Source: Phallusia mammillata
Taxonomy: Eukaryota; Chordata; Ascidiacea; Phlebobranchia; Ascidiidae
Direction: 5' to 3'
NCBI GenBank assembly: GCA_003260075.1
Contig: QLIY01000133.1
Span: 68,989 to 132,988, forward strand
DNA: 64,000 nt
Positions 1 to 16,656 of this stretch are shown here, piece by piece; positions within the stretch are counted from its first letter, which is position 1, and each line of letters begins with the position of its first letter. The position numbers and the translations under genes are program-made. Under the pieces are notes generated by a model. It ran no database searches, had not been told where the DNA came from, and saw only the letters and a program-made list of their open reading frames with translations.

Positions 1-178
1 CCTGAGCACCAGAAGCCGCAAGTGTCCTCAACGGCGTGATCAACCAGGCGCGACGAGATATCGACCACGTGGTTTTGAAGCGTTCAAGCCCACCGCCCAA
101 AGTCAACAATTAGCGCCGCGCAAATCCAGCCCGCAACGAGACAATGGTGAATGGTTGAAATCCGCCGGACCGAAATAG
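1..178 (+). CDS. Possible 3'-terminal coding exon of a gene entering from the left edge
   Basis: The first ~180 bases are richer in C and G than the DNA that follows and are open in two forward frames. Frame 3, from about base 6, reads ...SVLNGVINQARRDIDHVV... and stops with TAG at 111-113; its codons are mostly C- or G-ending, as in the recognised genes here. Frame 2 stays open to TAG at 176-178. A CAG at about 10-12 could be a splice acceptor. I do not recognise the product. It could be the last exon of a neighbouring gene or simply a GC-rich island; sequence left of the window would decide. Confidence 0.3.
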   Translation, partial: LSTRSRKCPQRRDQPGATRYRPRGFEAFKPTAQSQQLAPRKSSPQRDNGEWLKSAGPK

Positions 179-1947
179 ACGCGTTTGACGTCATTTGCCC
201 GTCGACGTACGTCACCTTTGCCGCCTGGGTCCTCTCGTTTTTCCCACAGCGGCGGCCTCTCTCAGCCGGCGAAGCACGCTGTTTCTTCCTTCCGTCAAAC
301 CTGTGTTAAGCGAGGCGCATTTGGGAGGGCCCGACTCGATTCCCGACGACAACGACGACACGCATTCCAGAACTCATTGCACCGAAGTTTCTCTTATAGC
401 AGCACGGGGCGTCACGCTTACAACGGGAACAAATATTGTAAATTGGCAGACGCCGTCGTCGTTTGAACGTTGTTTACTCAAGCTAGTTATTTTGATCCCA
501 CATTCCGGCGTTCCACGCGCCATTGCAAACAAGCGTGGCATGTTCCAGACGTTCCTGAACTGAAAACTTATTAACGATTTGCTGACTAAACTTTCATCTC
601 GCCGTAAATTGTCGGCAATGCATATTAAAACTTTTATACCATTGCTACTGTTTTTTTAGTAACTTACAGGTATGACGAAATAAGTTAACCCAGATAAAAG
701 AAAGGTAGTTTGTGAACTGTTGGTACATTATGCAATAAAGGTGCAATCCAAACAGCTAAAAATTTAAATATCTTGTTTGCAATGGACTTAAAACACTTTC
801 GTCAAGGGTCGTAACTTTAACAACATTTCAGTATGTTCAGTAATAGCCTAAATTAAAAAACATCGACACCAGAACTTAAACGCATGATCACTGTTTGCCA
901 GTTACAACTTATGTAGGAGGTGGTGTAAGTATTGTTTTTTCACGTGATTTGTATAAAACAACACTTAAGATATAAAACAACAAAATTTTCAGACCTCTAT
1001 CCGCAAGTGCTTACTGGTGCGTGACGAACAAGCCTTGTCTAATCGCATAATAATCGTGTTCATTCATCCGCGACGCTTAATCTCAGCTAAGCGGAGATAA
1101 CGTAATGCTTCAGTAAGAGCATCTATTAGCTCATGTGTTTTTGCCGCGGACACAAAACACAGCGCCCAGGGTCTGCGTCAGCAGACTCAAACGTCATAAA
1201 GCTATTGTATTCCGCACCTAGGGAGACTCACAGGTTCCACAATCGTAAACTCGACGAACCCATTGGAGATTACGGAGTTCAAATCTCAGATCAACCCACT
1301 GGTTATTGCGTTTCTCCCTTTCTAAGCGCGTCTGTCCCTTTGGTTAATGATTCACTACATACCGCTCTTGTGTTTGGAAAGCGCAAAGACGTATACGCCT
1401 AATAACATGGCATTACGTTGCCTAAGAGAGAATATGTCTGTTGCTAAAGCAAAAACACAACGGCAAAGATAGAAAGATACTCGGCATCAGGCTATACACC
1501 TCAGGGTACAAGTTGTTATTTCAAAGCGGAGATAAGGCACATTAGTTTCAGCTAATGCGCCTTGCGTGGTTGCACCAAACAGCTTTTCCAAGTGCAAAAG
1601 TCAAGCTTAAAATAGCATCTAACCTAACTGTGTAGAACTCAACCAAAAACAAGGCAGTTTTATAAGTCACAACAAAAAATGGGTTGCACCCTTTGATGCA
1701 CGAGTGCAAAAATGATTTTAAATCACAATCAATCAAGGCTGGCAACTTTTGGTATTAACCTAATGTATTTGTGCTGATTATTATAGTTACGTTAACGTCG
1801 ACAATTGCAAAACTGAATTGCACGTACCGGTTTGTCCCGCTTGGCAGTTACGGATACAAATAAGGAAAAGACCGTAGCAAAAGATATGACAGAAATTTGT
1901 TCACACATATCTTGCAAGACATATTTCTTATAAAGCGACAATTATGC

Positions 1948-2060
1948 CATTATCCTGATGAAGGCGTCTTGAATGGTACGTCAAAACGTCGATTATTTGT
2001 AATAAAAACTGCTGGAAGAGCAATACTCGTACATTATGTCCAGCAGCAATAGCTTATTTA
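1948..2060 (+). repeat. Hammerhead-like repeat, subfamily A (degenerate)
   Basis: CTGATGA at 1955-1961 is followed by a potential stem II (GGCGT pairing with ACGTC, one G-U pair) and then AAAACGTC at 1983-1990. The hammerhead core needs GAAA, so the G12 position is mutated to A and this copy is probably inactive. The bases after the core (TGCTGGAAGAGC..., ATTATGTCCAGCAGCAATAGCT) match the minus-strand sequence downstream of the better copy near 54.3 kb, so both belong to one interspersed family. Confidence 0.6.
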
Positions 2061-5000
2061 CAAACAAATATATTGGATTGTTTTCTTACGTTACACATTC
2101 CTTAAGTACTGACAATTAACCGCAGTCCTAAACCAAACAACCGGTTACATCAGCGATAACATTGCCCTAGCCTTGCCTGCCTCGCATAACTCTAACCAAA
2201 GATATTTTTAGTGCGTCCGCCTCTAAAACTAACCTTGGGTAAAAGTGCGTACAGTCGAGCGCATGGTCTCGAAATAGCGCCGTTTGACGTCAATTGCTCC
2301 TGCGCGCAAGATAAAAAGAGAGAATTTTATTTGGAGTGGGAGCAATAGGAGGGGAGTGAGAAAAAATGCGTGCCTTCGTTACACGCTCTCTCGCTGGCTG
2401 GGTGGCTAATTTAGAAATGGTCGCAACTTACAGATTGGGTCAGTTAGCTTCTGTAGGCAGTGGAGAAGCAGGGATAGATAGAGCAACGTCGTGCGTAAAC
2501 TGATGGATACGTAATTTTGATTTGACCTTTTGTTAAGTAATTACGACACGGCGCTTGAGGCGGTATGTTTTTATCTTCGTGCAGAATGAGATGCGTGCAA
2601 AAGGGAAATATAAGGGAATTACTTTCTCCGGCTTTACACGCTGGAAACTGGTATTGGATGAAAATGCAATTCATAAGCGAAAGGTCGTGATAAAATTTAT
2701 TAACCAATTTCTGTAAGCTGTCATATTTTTTCGCTTGTATTTAATGTGAAGAATTGAATTTAGCATGCCGAAGGGCGAAGACCAAATATAAGAGGACAAA
2801 TGCTGAAATAACGGGTAAAACATTTTTAAGACAGTATTACATGATAAAAAAGTTAGAGCACTTTCGATATGGACGTGGACAAAGACTTGATATATAAAGC
2901 AAACCGCAAGAGAGCTAGTACATACATCTTACTGCAGGCGTTTTAACCATTTACCATTCGTGCAAGATTTGTAGCATGTGGTGTTTGAAACCTGTTTTCC
3001 TCTGTGGGTAAATATTTGTGCGGTAACGTTAAGTCTATCTCTAAATCTTGGCAAACGTTCAGGTCGTCAAAACAACAGTTTAAGTAATGGATCAAAACCA
3101 ACAAAAGCATGGCTTGCCCTAACGACCACTGTGTGTCTTTATTCAACTATAAAACATTAAAACCAATAGGCTATAAAATTCTTGATTAAAATAGAATCAG
3201 ATTTAGTTGACGGAATGTAATAGGTTGGGGTTTGCCATGAAATAAACGTCAAAAGCTATGAATAAACGTCAAAACAACTTTGCCTCACTAACAGGCCAAT
3301 CCAACCACATTTGCAAAATGCTATAGGTGGCAAAAAACGTGCAGAAACCTAAACCTTCGTGCGCATTCTCCGATGGCAAAAGTCATGCACAAGAGTCTGC
3401 AATTGCAAGCCAAACGTTTCTCAATCTCTTCTCCGGTGTAAGAAATTGGCAAGGCGAGTTAATGACTCCTTGGAAACTTGCAAGCGGCATACAGTTCAGA
3501 GCAAGGCCAAGATTATCAATCAAATTTCAGTAAAAGAAGTAAGAAAAATGGCAAGGACAGGCATGAAATGTGTGTTCGAAATAGCTTCGCAAATGTCTAT
3601 GTGTGCGAATGTAACGTTGTGTAGGTATAGCGACCGGATGTATGAACAATTCAAACGCGATGCTTTCACAATCCGTGTTTTTGCCGAGCACGTGGAATAT
3701 TTAACCAAAATAATCTGTCTGAAAACGTGTTTCCACAGGTTATAGATTTTTCTACTGATGCCATATGCGCTAGAGTTAATTTTTGGATTTATTCTTGAAT
3801 TTTGCAAATTGGATTTAAAACAAAGAATCGGATTTATTTGGGATTTCCAGATCACCATAACTCGAAATTGCGCCAATGGTGCAAAAACTTGTAAGTAAAC
3901 AAGTTTGTGTAACTTTGAGCATGTGACAAGCTTGCAACTTATATTGCAACAAGCTGCAGCAACCTTACGAGTGCCATTACGCATATCATGCATGCAAGCG
4001 GCAGCGAAGAAGCAAAAGCTACGTAGAAACATGGCCGTTAATTAATGAACGTCGGATGACGCTTCTGTTCCTGCGCAAGAGATAAACGCTTTTGGTGCAT
4101 ACGCAAAACACATGACGAAATACGCAATGCAGAGTGGCCGTGTGCACAATGCATCCGTTGTACAGTCCGATGCGTACGCTATGCGTGAGTGCCCAGCCGC
4201 GTGTCGTCATCGAGGTCACTATAGGTCAGAGAACGAGCTTTTTGTTGATTCTGGGAACATTGTTTCGCCTTATTTTGGTCTCTGTTGTCAATCAATCCTG
4301 GTTTTAAGCATACGTGCGCATAGAGGGCGTGACAAAAAAATTAAAAGGGGTCATTTGGACACGGTAAAAGTATGTTTTGACTCTGGTTAGTTCGCCTACT
4401 GATGGAGTTAGACCAAAAACCTTTCCAAACACATTGTAAATTAAGCGTTATATAAGTATGCACACCCAAAATGACCAAAACTTGGGGCCGTAAGCGAACA
4501 AAACTTGCATTTCAAGCTGAATGTCAAATGTGATTCAAAACTGTTTAATTCAAAACTGTTTCTTTGCTACCAAAACAGATAGCAAATTGGATTAAAATTT
4601 GTAGCGAAAGAGATTAAAATAATCCATAAGATGTGTGCAACCCTCTGATATTTCGGTATCAAAACAGACTTATTTTTGCCAGCAACACACTTCAGCAATA
4701 GGGCAACGGAAGCCAAACAATGAGAGTTTGTTGTGACAAGGGTGCCTATTTGCGATAATGCGCGCATTACCTTGATAAGCCCTGATCGATTAAGGTCTAA
4801 TATTAGCGCGACTGTGCGACGTACGATCAATGAGCGTGACGTCACTATGCGTCGTTACGCATTCTGTGCGTAGCGTCTTAGTCACCCTGCGCGTGCGTAG
4901 CTAACTCGTAGATTAGCACGCAAGCAATAGGGAGAAAAAACGAGTGGTATGCGTACGTAAGCTCATGGCTCGGTTACGCACTTACGCCAGTAAATAATGA

Positions 5001-6173
5001 ATGAGCCACGCAAAAGCGACGTACCAGCGCTCGGCTGTTAGCCAAGGCATATCACGCAATAGAAAAAAGATAACCCATCTCTCATGAAGTGTATAGTTCA
5101 TGCTGCATAAAGGCTATAAGGCGCCGTGGTCGCTATCAGCACGAGAAAGCCTGCTGTGCATATATACAGCAGATGTCACTGGGAGTTCAGTTGTTAGATT
5201 GCGCGTTGTATACTACAGAGAAACGATTTGCATTCTTTGACAGCTACTGTAGAAAGTCGTGGTGCGCGGTCGAGCTTTTGTTTTTCGCGAAACCCTTATT
5301 TGGCATCGGGCCAACGAGTGGACGAATGCGACCCCATGGGATTCGGCGAAGAACGTGTAGGTGTTTGGCACGACAACAAACAGGTCACATCAGTGCAAAA
5401 TGCTTACAAGCTTTGGGGCCTTCGCAGCCTACGCGTAAATTGAAAAACGCACTTACCACCAGAAAATAGCGACGTACGGTAGAATGATTGAAAAAGCATA
5501 GTGTCAAAACTCGTGAGCAGATTTTAAAGTTTAATTCAAGGAAACTTTACGCAAGAGAAGTCAGAATACGTGTTAAAAATTCGTTTCTAACATTCCAAAC
5601 GGATTCCTACAGGGTAAAGATTTTTTGTCGTGAAATTCAGTGCACAAATAAATGTTAGATAGTGCGTTTTCGGCCATTTTACAAATAATTTTGCAGCAAA
5701 TTTTAAGGATCGTTAAAAACGCACTGCGATCCCGTTGCACTTGTAGGTTTAAACGAAATGACTGATTGTATTTTTCTCTCTGACGAAAATCAAACCAATG
5801 AACCGGAATTTCCTATTAATAAAGCTCAAAACTAAAAACAAAACAGGAAAAAGTTTCCTTTAAACCACTAAAAAATCCAGGGCAACGATACGACGTAGTT
5901 GCGTAAGCGAAGGAGACCGACTCGGGATTTCAGAGAAGAAGCGTGCCAAGCGCTCTGAGATCGTTTGCGGTGTTTCCGGGCAAAATCCTGGCAGGCGATG
6001 GTTCGGCCCTGTGACCTCCCAGCTCAGTATTGTAGCCTGTCCATGATTAATGATTGCTACATGAGGGTAGCCATCATGCGTTGGCTATGATTTATTGCAA
6101 ATTGATTCGTTGCCACCCAGCAACGATTAAGCAAAACCGAAGTCTGCACTTGGGGTTTGGACTAAAACGAAAA

Positions 6174-6265
6174 TGTCAGCGATGTAGAATAAAACGTAGA
6201 CGTTTTTTAAGCAAACGTTTCGGCAAGTACAAAACGTTTACTTATGATACTTCATCACAGGTAAT
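6174..6265 (-). repeat. Hammerhead-like repeat, subfamily B (degenerate)
   Basis: On the minus strand a CTGTGATGA (CTGATGA with two extra bases) precedes CGAAACGTTTG, then about 25 bases later ACGTTTTATTCTACATCGCT. The last block is shared base for base with the element at 52.7 kb in the same orientation. The core is disrupted, so no self-cleavage is expected. It is recorded as a member of the dispersed family. Confidence 0.45.
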
Positions 6266-7924
6266 TTTGTTTTTAGTAAAACTACTTTTCAATCCTTGTC
6301 CTAAATGGGACATAGTTGTGTACCTAAATGGAAGGTTACTTTAACAACAAAAAACTGTGGTATTTATAAACCTGCAAGTTTCAGGCATATAACTTTATTC
6401 GTGTTTCTTGCGTTTAATTTCAATGATACAAAACCGAAAACCTAGAAAATTATTAGCTGTTATACTGCCAAAAATTATAAAACAAAAATACCAAAACAGG
6501 ATTGGTATCAAAAACGTTAAACCGCCATCGCGAAAATTTTTACACATGTTTTCACCCCTTAAAATTAGTTAAAAAAGTTATGTTAAAGTCGAAAAGTACA
6601 AAAGCGTTTCAAATCATGCGCATACGGGTCGGTTAGATGATGAAATTGGTCACAAAATGCCAGCATCAAAGTACTTGCAATTAATTTTTGATTTTTCACG
6701 TTTGGCACATAATACAAAAATTGGAAATGATTAAAATTTGAATGTTGGGTGTGGTTTTGAGAAGTTGAGGATTGCCATGTTTGAAGCAAAATAAAATGTC
6801 TTCAAAAAGCCGAAGAAAGATTTTAGAAGTTATGTGGTTCATATTTAGTTTTATAATTTTTGTTTCCTATTTGACAAATTGGTAAAACTGGTTTAAATCT
6901 GTACAAAAATCAAGAGGCACAGGGCTGTATTGATTTATCGTGTATAGTATGAAGGTCAAAATAAAACAGTATAAATGGCTTAAAAGTTTTTAATATGGTA
7001 TTTATGCCAAAAATGGCACTATTTGCCTCAATGTGGAATTCTCAAAAACGTTTTAAGTTGTCCAAAATGTTAACACCTTTTTAATGTTTGTTTCCACACA
7101 AAAAAGTGCGTCGAAAACGTCATAATTGCATGGGCCTACTAAAATTTTACGCTCTAGGGCCCTAAAATCTACGCCTGCGCACAAAATAATTAAAAAAAGT
7201 CCCAATTTCGTTTTGTACGTAATTCGTACGTTACATTATTAAACTATTTTCCAACGTCAGGTGCCGTGTGGAAGTAAATGCAAGTTTCCAGTCGTTTCTC
7301 CGCTGCGTCATACCGAATACGTCATGACGCAAGGATTGCGCGCACTTGTGACGTAAAGTCGTGGACACGAATCAAAACCAACTTAGAAATATCGTGGCGA
7401 AATCACGTTCGTGTGGTGACTCATCTCATTTGACGCAAGCTGTAATGGTGTAGCTTTAGTGGACTGGGAAGTTTTTAGGCTAAATATATGTTTGGAATGC
7501 GGAACCCCTTAGCCGGTATAGGTTTCTATTCTTTAATATAAGGTACCTGTAGCTAACAAGGCCCATTAAAAAACTATTGCGTATAACTGAAAAACCATTT
7601 AACCGTTCCAGGCCAAATTCGGCATGATTGTTGCAGAGGTTGATATTAAACATCCATTAGATTTTGAGGGCGTTTGCAAGTTTTGTTTTTGTAGGATAAC
7701 AGTTTTAAAAAAATTAAAACTTGGGCCTTAATACAAACATATGCTGTTAATAAAGCCCAAAATTTTCATGTTTTTAAAAATAACTTAGTCTAGAAACCAG
7801 TCAGACTCATTTATACTTTACTTCGGTCAAATAAAAGTTCAAACAAGCAACGTTATTAACTCATATTACACATATACTGTTAACTAAGACATATAACTGT
7901 TAATCTGAAGGTACTAAAAAAAAA

Positions 7925-8140
7925 NNNNNNNNNNNNNNNNNNNNNNNNNNNNNNNNNNNNNNNNNNNNNNNNNNNNNNNNNNNNNNNNNNNNNNNNNNNN
8001 NNNNNNNNNNNNNNNNNNNNNNNNNNNNNNNNNNNNNNNNNNNNNNNNNNNNNNNNNNNNNNNNNNNNNNNNNNNNNNNNNNNNNNNNNNNNNNNNNNNN
8101 NNNNNNNNNNNNNNNNNNNNNNNNNNNNNNNNNNNNNNNN
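7925..8140. other. Assembly gap (216 N)
   Basis: A run of 216 unknown bases flanked by A-rich sequence. Reading frames that cross it have no meaning. Confidence 0.99.
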
Positions 8141-9170
8141 AAACAGTAAAAAAAATGAAATAAATTATCACAGAATATCAGTTTTATTTTTTTGTAATGT
8201 TGTGCTAAAAAACACATGTAAACTTTAAAAAGTTACGAAAACTTTAAAAAATATATTGAAATATATTACATCATACTACAACATTTTTTTGATATTTTAG
8301 GAAATATTGCAAACTTTAGAAAGTTGCGAAAAAGTCGATTTAAAACATTTTGCGAGTGTTTTGTGGGTTTGTTTTGCATTTTACATAACCAGTTCGAAAA
8401 ACAAGCATTGACGTTCGTTTTTCATGGGCCCTAATTCAATATTATTTCTGGCGTTGCATAACATTTTTCTGGAACTTAAATACGATCTTCATAATTGATA
8501 ATGCAACATGAATTTTGTGGTAATGTTAGCGTCATTCCTGTTCCTTCGTTTGCGTTTGACCTAAAAGAGAGAATAAACGCTTCGAAAAAACACTGTTTAA
8601 AAGCTCAGCCGTATGCCAGTGAAAAGATAAAATATTTTTTTAAACTTATTATGGTTAGCCAAAAATTTTACGGTAACTCATTTCGTCAATAAAAAATGTC
8701 AACTAGTTTTGCAAAATCTTTGATATTTGAACCACAAAAAATTCGTCTGATATTTGAACCACAAATTTGTGAAAATGAAACCAGTCAAATACACGACAAA
8801 GAAATCGTCAACGAAAACGAAATGCCTCGGTCGCGCGTCATTCTACGTAACAGAGCGTGAGGTAAGCATTTTATTGTGTAAATGACATGTCATTGCCCTT
8901 AGATGGCCAAAACACTATTTTACCTTTGTTTGAACAACTCGTAGACGATAACGTTAAAGCGAGAACGCCGTATGTGCAAACAGCCATTGTAATGCCCGCG
9001 GACAAAATGGCGAATATGTCTGGGTCATTAAAAATGTCGCGCAGGTCTCAGATGCATTATCGACCGAAATGATGCAAAATCAGTAGAAAAGATTGCAATT
9101 ATTTATCGCGGCAAGGTCAAGGCGTGTAACACAATTTAAGTATGTTGACAATATATCAAGACACTTTTTA

Positions 9171-9305
9171 TATAAGGGGTTTTAAAGCAAGATTGATATT
9201 CTGTATTAAATTTTGGTGGAAATAAATGGCGGGGGGGGGGGCTTATATAAGGGGTATCAAAGCAAGATTGATATTCTGTATTAAATTTTGGTGGAAATAA
9301 ATGGC
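9171..9305. other. G-run join between two near-identical copies
   Basis: Eleven G at 9231-9241 separate two copies of a ~65-base sequence (TTATATAAGGGG... to ...GTGGAAATAAATGGCG) that differ by a few bases. The pattern fits two overlapping, haplotype-different contig ends that were abutted instead of merged. It does not look like a biological tandem repeat. Confidence 0.75.
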
Positions 9306-11027
9306 GTATTTACATCATTGTGATGCTTACCAGATGTGAATTTGGGTTGGTTACAGATTTCTACAAAAAGTAAATGCAATTATTACAAACCATTTTTAGC
9401 GAAGCACTTTCTAAATAATTCAAATACTGAACGTTTCATTTGAAAACCTTACTTCGGCCACCAGAGGCGAATCAAGTAAACGCATTTGCGAGAGCATACC
9501 TCAAGTAAAATTATGCTGCGCGTTTATTATCGATTTCAAGCACATAAATTACGAAAAAATCCAATAAAAACGCGCCATAAAAGTTCCACACCGCTTTCCG
9601 ACGTCAAATGCTAGGCGTATAAAGCGGCTTGTGAAACGAAATAACGCACAAAAATACGTGTTCGCACGTCTGGCTATATTGACCACGGCTACTAAAAACA
9701 CTACTAACATGGCGAGAAAATGCAAGTGGCCGCTAAGACCATTCCACAAACCCAATTTGATAGCCAGGCCACAAAATAACTGACAGGCAGGCTAAGCGTG
9801 TCTGTGACGTAACAAACCTGGTCTGGCAGAAACGAGGAAAAAAGGCACGGCTTGTTAGATACAGAGTGCCGGTATAAATCGTTGAGCAGTGCCTCGGAGA
9901 CCAGTACAAGCATTGTGTTGATGCCGAAAGTCGGGTTATCAGTAATCGGGGGATTTGGTGCCACGGTATGCTTGTATTGTCACGAAAGTATAATATTCGA
10001 AATATTTGAAAAGTTTTACCTTAGAAATGCTAGAAGGACTTTGCATTTTTGGTAGAACAATTTTCAGCATTCGGAGAATTCGGAAAGTTTTTGTGTTAGG
10101 TTTAGTTAAACAGAAGGTAGTATCAAATGCGCAACAACAGAAGTATCAACAATCTACTCAAATGCTTTTCTTTACATCTTCAAATTAGGCCAGTTAATCG
10201 GGTTTTATCACTTAAAATTCTGGCTTTGCAAACTGTTGGTGACTTTTAGCTGTAACAGATCGAAAGCGGTTTCTAACCCAGCGATTATTCGGAATATGCC
10301 AACCGAAAACAAAACGCTTATTTAAGCTAAGATTTTACTCACGCATTATTTATTACCGGCCGCGCCCTAATCTTGACGCCATTTTCGTTTTACAGTATAT
10401 CAGCTGTTTTGCAATTTGTTGTTCTGTTGCAATGTGGTAGTTGTGAGTTATAAAGTGAAAGACAGAACAGCATTAGATGCAATAGTTTGACCACGATTTA
10501 AAAACTAGACAAACTTGTGAAATTGTGAGTACGTGTTAAGTTTTTTTTTGTGTGATTGTGCAAAACAAAAGTATCGCAGACAACGAAATTGATTAAAAGA
10601 TAAGAGGTGTAGTGTTTTTCTTTTGCGAAAAAATGCAAAAAATGCCAATTTGGAATTTCGCCTTTTCAAAATAACGCTGTACGAAAACATCTACTGAAAA
10701 AACTTGGACTGCCAATTAGGTGTTTAATCGATAAGCATACAGTCACACAAACCAGTAACGTCGGCGCTAAAAGCTACAATTTGGCAACGTCTTACGGTTT
10801 TAAGTCGCGTTTAAGGTTAATATACCGTTTTACATTCAAATTGTACAAAATACCTTTTAAATTAATGCAGTAAAGAAACAAGCGATTTTCTAGGGATTTA
10901 TTGACAAAACGGTGTGGGATTGGGCTAAGTTTACAGCCCGCAGTAGTTTAGCGCTTAGGCCTGATCGCGCTCAGCCCAACATCCCCGCCGCCGCCCAACC
11001 AAGGCGCAATCACAAACGCTATGTGTG

Positions 11028-11150
11028 TGTGACGTAACGACGATCGATTTAGGCAACCTACGCAAATTGCGGACGTCACTGGAGACGGTTTCAGCGATAA
11101 ACGTCAAATGTCCTCAGGAGTGTTTCTTTTTACTCCGCGCGCCGGCGGCT

Positions 11151-11233
<83 letters not shown>

Positions 11234-11250
11234 GCCTGGTATAAAACGGC
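11028..11250 (+). promoter_or_regulatory. Probable NR4A promoter: CRE-like sites and TATA box
   Basis: A TATAAAA box lies at 11240-11246. Upstream are a CRE-like TGACGTAA at 11030-11037, a GACGTCAC at 11072-11079 and an AACGTCAA near 11099-11106. Mammalian NR4A genes are immediate-early genes driven by clustered CREs, so this arrangement is expected of the family. Transcription would start near 11270. The 81-G run at 11151-11231 lies between the CREs and the TATA box, so their true spacing is unknown. The exons joining this promoter to the ATG at 12180 are not resolved. Confidence 0.55.
11151..11231. other. 81-base poly-G assembly placeholder
   Basis: An uninterrupted run of 81 G between unique sequences, with no flanking duplication. 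It is one of 17 G runs of 10 or more, with no C run of that length on this strand, which argues for a scaffold-oriented filler. Long Gly or Pro reading frames through it are artefacts. Confidence 0.8.
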
Positions 11251-12179
11251 TGGGTCCTGTTCTTGTGGAGTTAAATTACTGTGGCTGGCCGGCACCAAAG
11301 GCAGGACAAGAAAACACAGAAAGTAACTAAGGCAGTATGCTTTTAAGAAAGTTGCATGTAGTATCACAGGCGTGTTAATACACACGCACATTTTAAAGAT
11401 TTAGTTTAGCAGGAAGCAAATTGCACATACCAATCAAGGGTGCAATTGAGACTGTTGCTGAGTTAATAACATTGTCGAAATTGTCAGTTGCCCTTAAGTG
11501 AGCAAAGGGGCCATGCAACGGGATTAAAAAGCTGCCAAAAAGAGATAGTTTACGATTTGCTAATAACAGCACTTGCCAGAGCATTGACGTCCAAAGCCTT
11601 GCGCTGCTGAGTTTTATGACTGGGTGCACACGTGCAGATAGTTAAAGAGGTGACAAATGCCCAATGACCGAAAGTTATAAGCAGGCCGTAAACATGTACG
11701 GGCAATTTGGAGTGACTGCTTTACAATCGAAACACGCGAATTTCAGGACATGAGCATTCTTGCAGCTGTGTGCGGGTCAGCTGATACCCGGCATGGCCAT
11801 TAACTCGGTTATTGCACTTGGTCAAGTATATGCGCCACTGGAACTCAAAGGCATTTGTGTGCAATAAGGACACACACATTGTAGCTGGGCAGGACTTATT
11901 TTAAAACTGGAACTGCACGATTGCAGCAGCAGCAAATAGCTTGACATATAAATCATATTTGAACAAATAATACATGTGTTTTGTGTATTCAGCTGATAGC
12001 ATGGTTGAAAGATAAGAAAGAAACAATAAAACAAATTTAAAACTGCAAAACTTTTGCAATCGATCTGGTCAAGCATCGTGCATTCGGAAATATTTAGCAA
12101 ATACAGCCGCGAACCGGGTCTGATATTCCCGCTGACCGACACTGCTAATTCCGAGGCCACCGCCCTCGACCAATTCCTT

Positions 12180-16656
<4,477 letters not shown>

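Larger units (their letters stand above)
179..10980. other. Gene-poor AT-rich region upstream of the NR4A gene
   Basis: No open reading frame here looks like a real protein; the longest (about 120-170 codons at 195-563, 3520-4032 and 5089-5469) have no recognisable motif and lie in scattered composition. The stretch holds CpG-containing islands (170-540, 2220-2410, 4040-4210, 4760-5000, 5880-6010) rich in ACGT/TACGCA words, several with full CRE palindromes (187-194, 2287-2294, 4837-4844). It also holds two hammerhead-like repeats (about 1948-2050 and 6174-6265), an N gap and one G-run assembly join at 9231. Distal regulation of the NR4A gene is a possible role but is not shown. Confidence 0.5.

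Noticed and set aside
7900..8217. Frames crossing the N gap
   Set aside because: Most of the translation is unknown sequence.
9171..9305. Biological tandem duplications with G-rich spacers
   Set aside because: The same design recurs with unrelated sequences and always G on this strand, which points to assembly joins.
11104..11391. Polyglycine or polyproline proteins read through the G run
   Set aside because: They exist only because of the 81-G filler; flanking codons show no gene.
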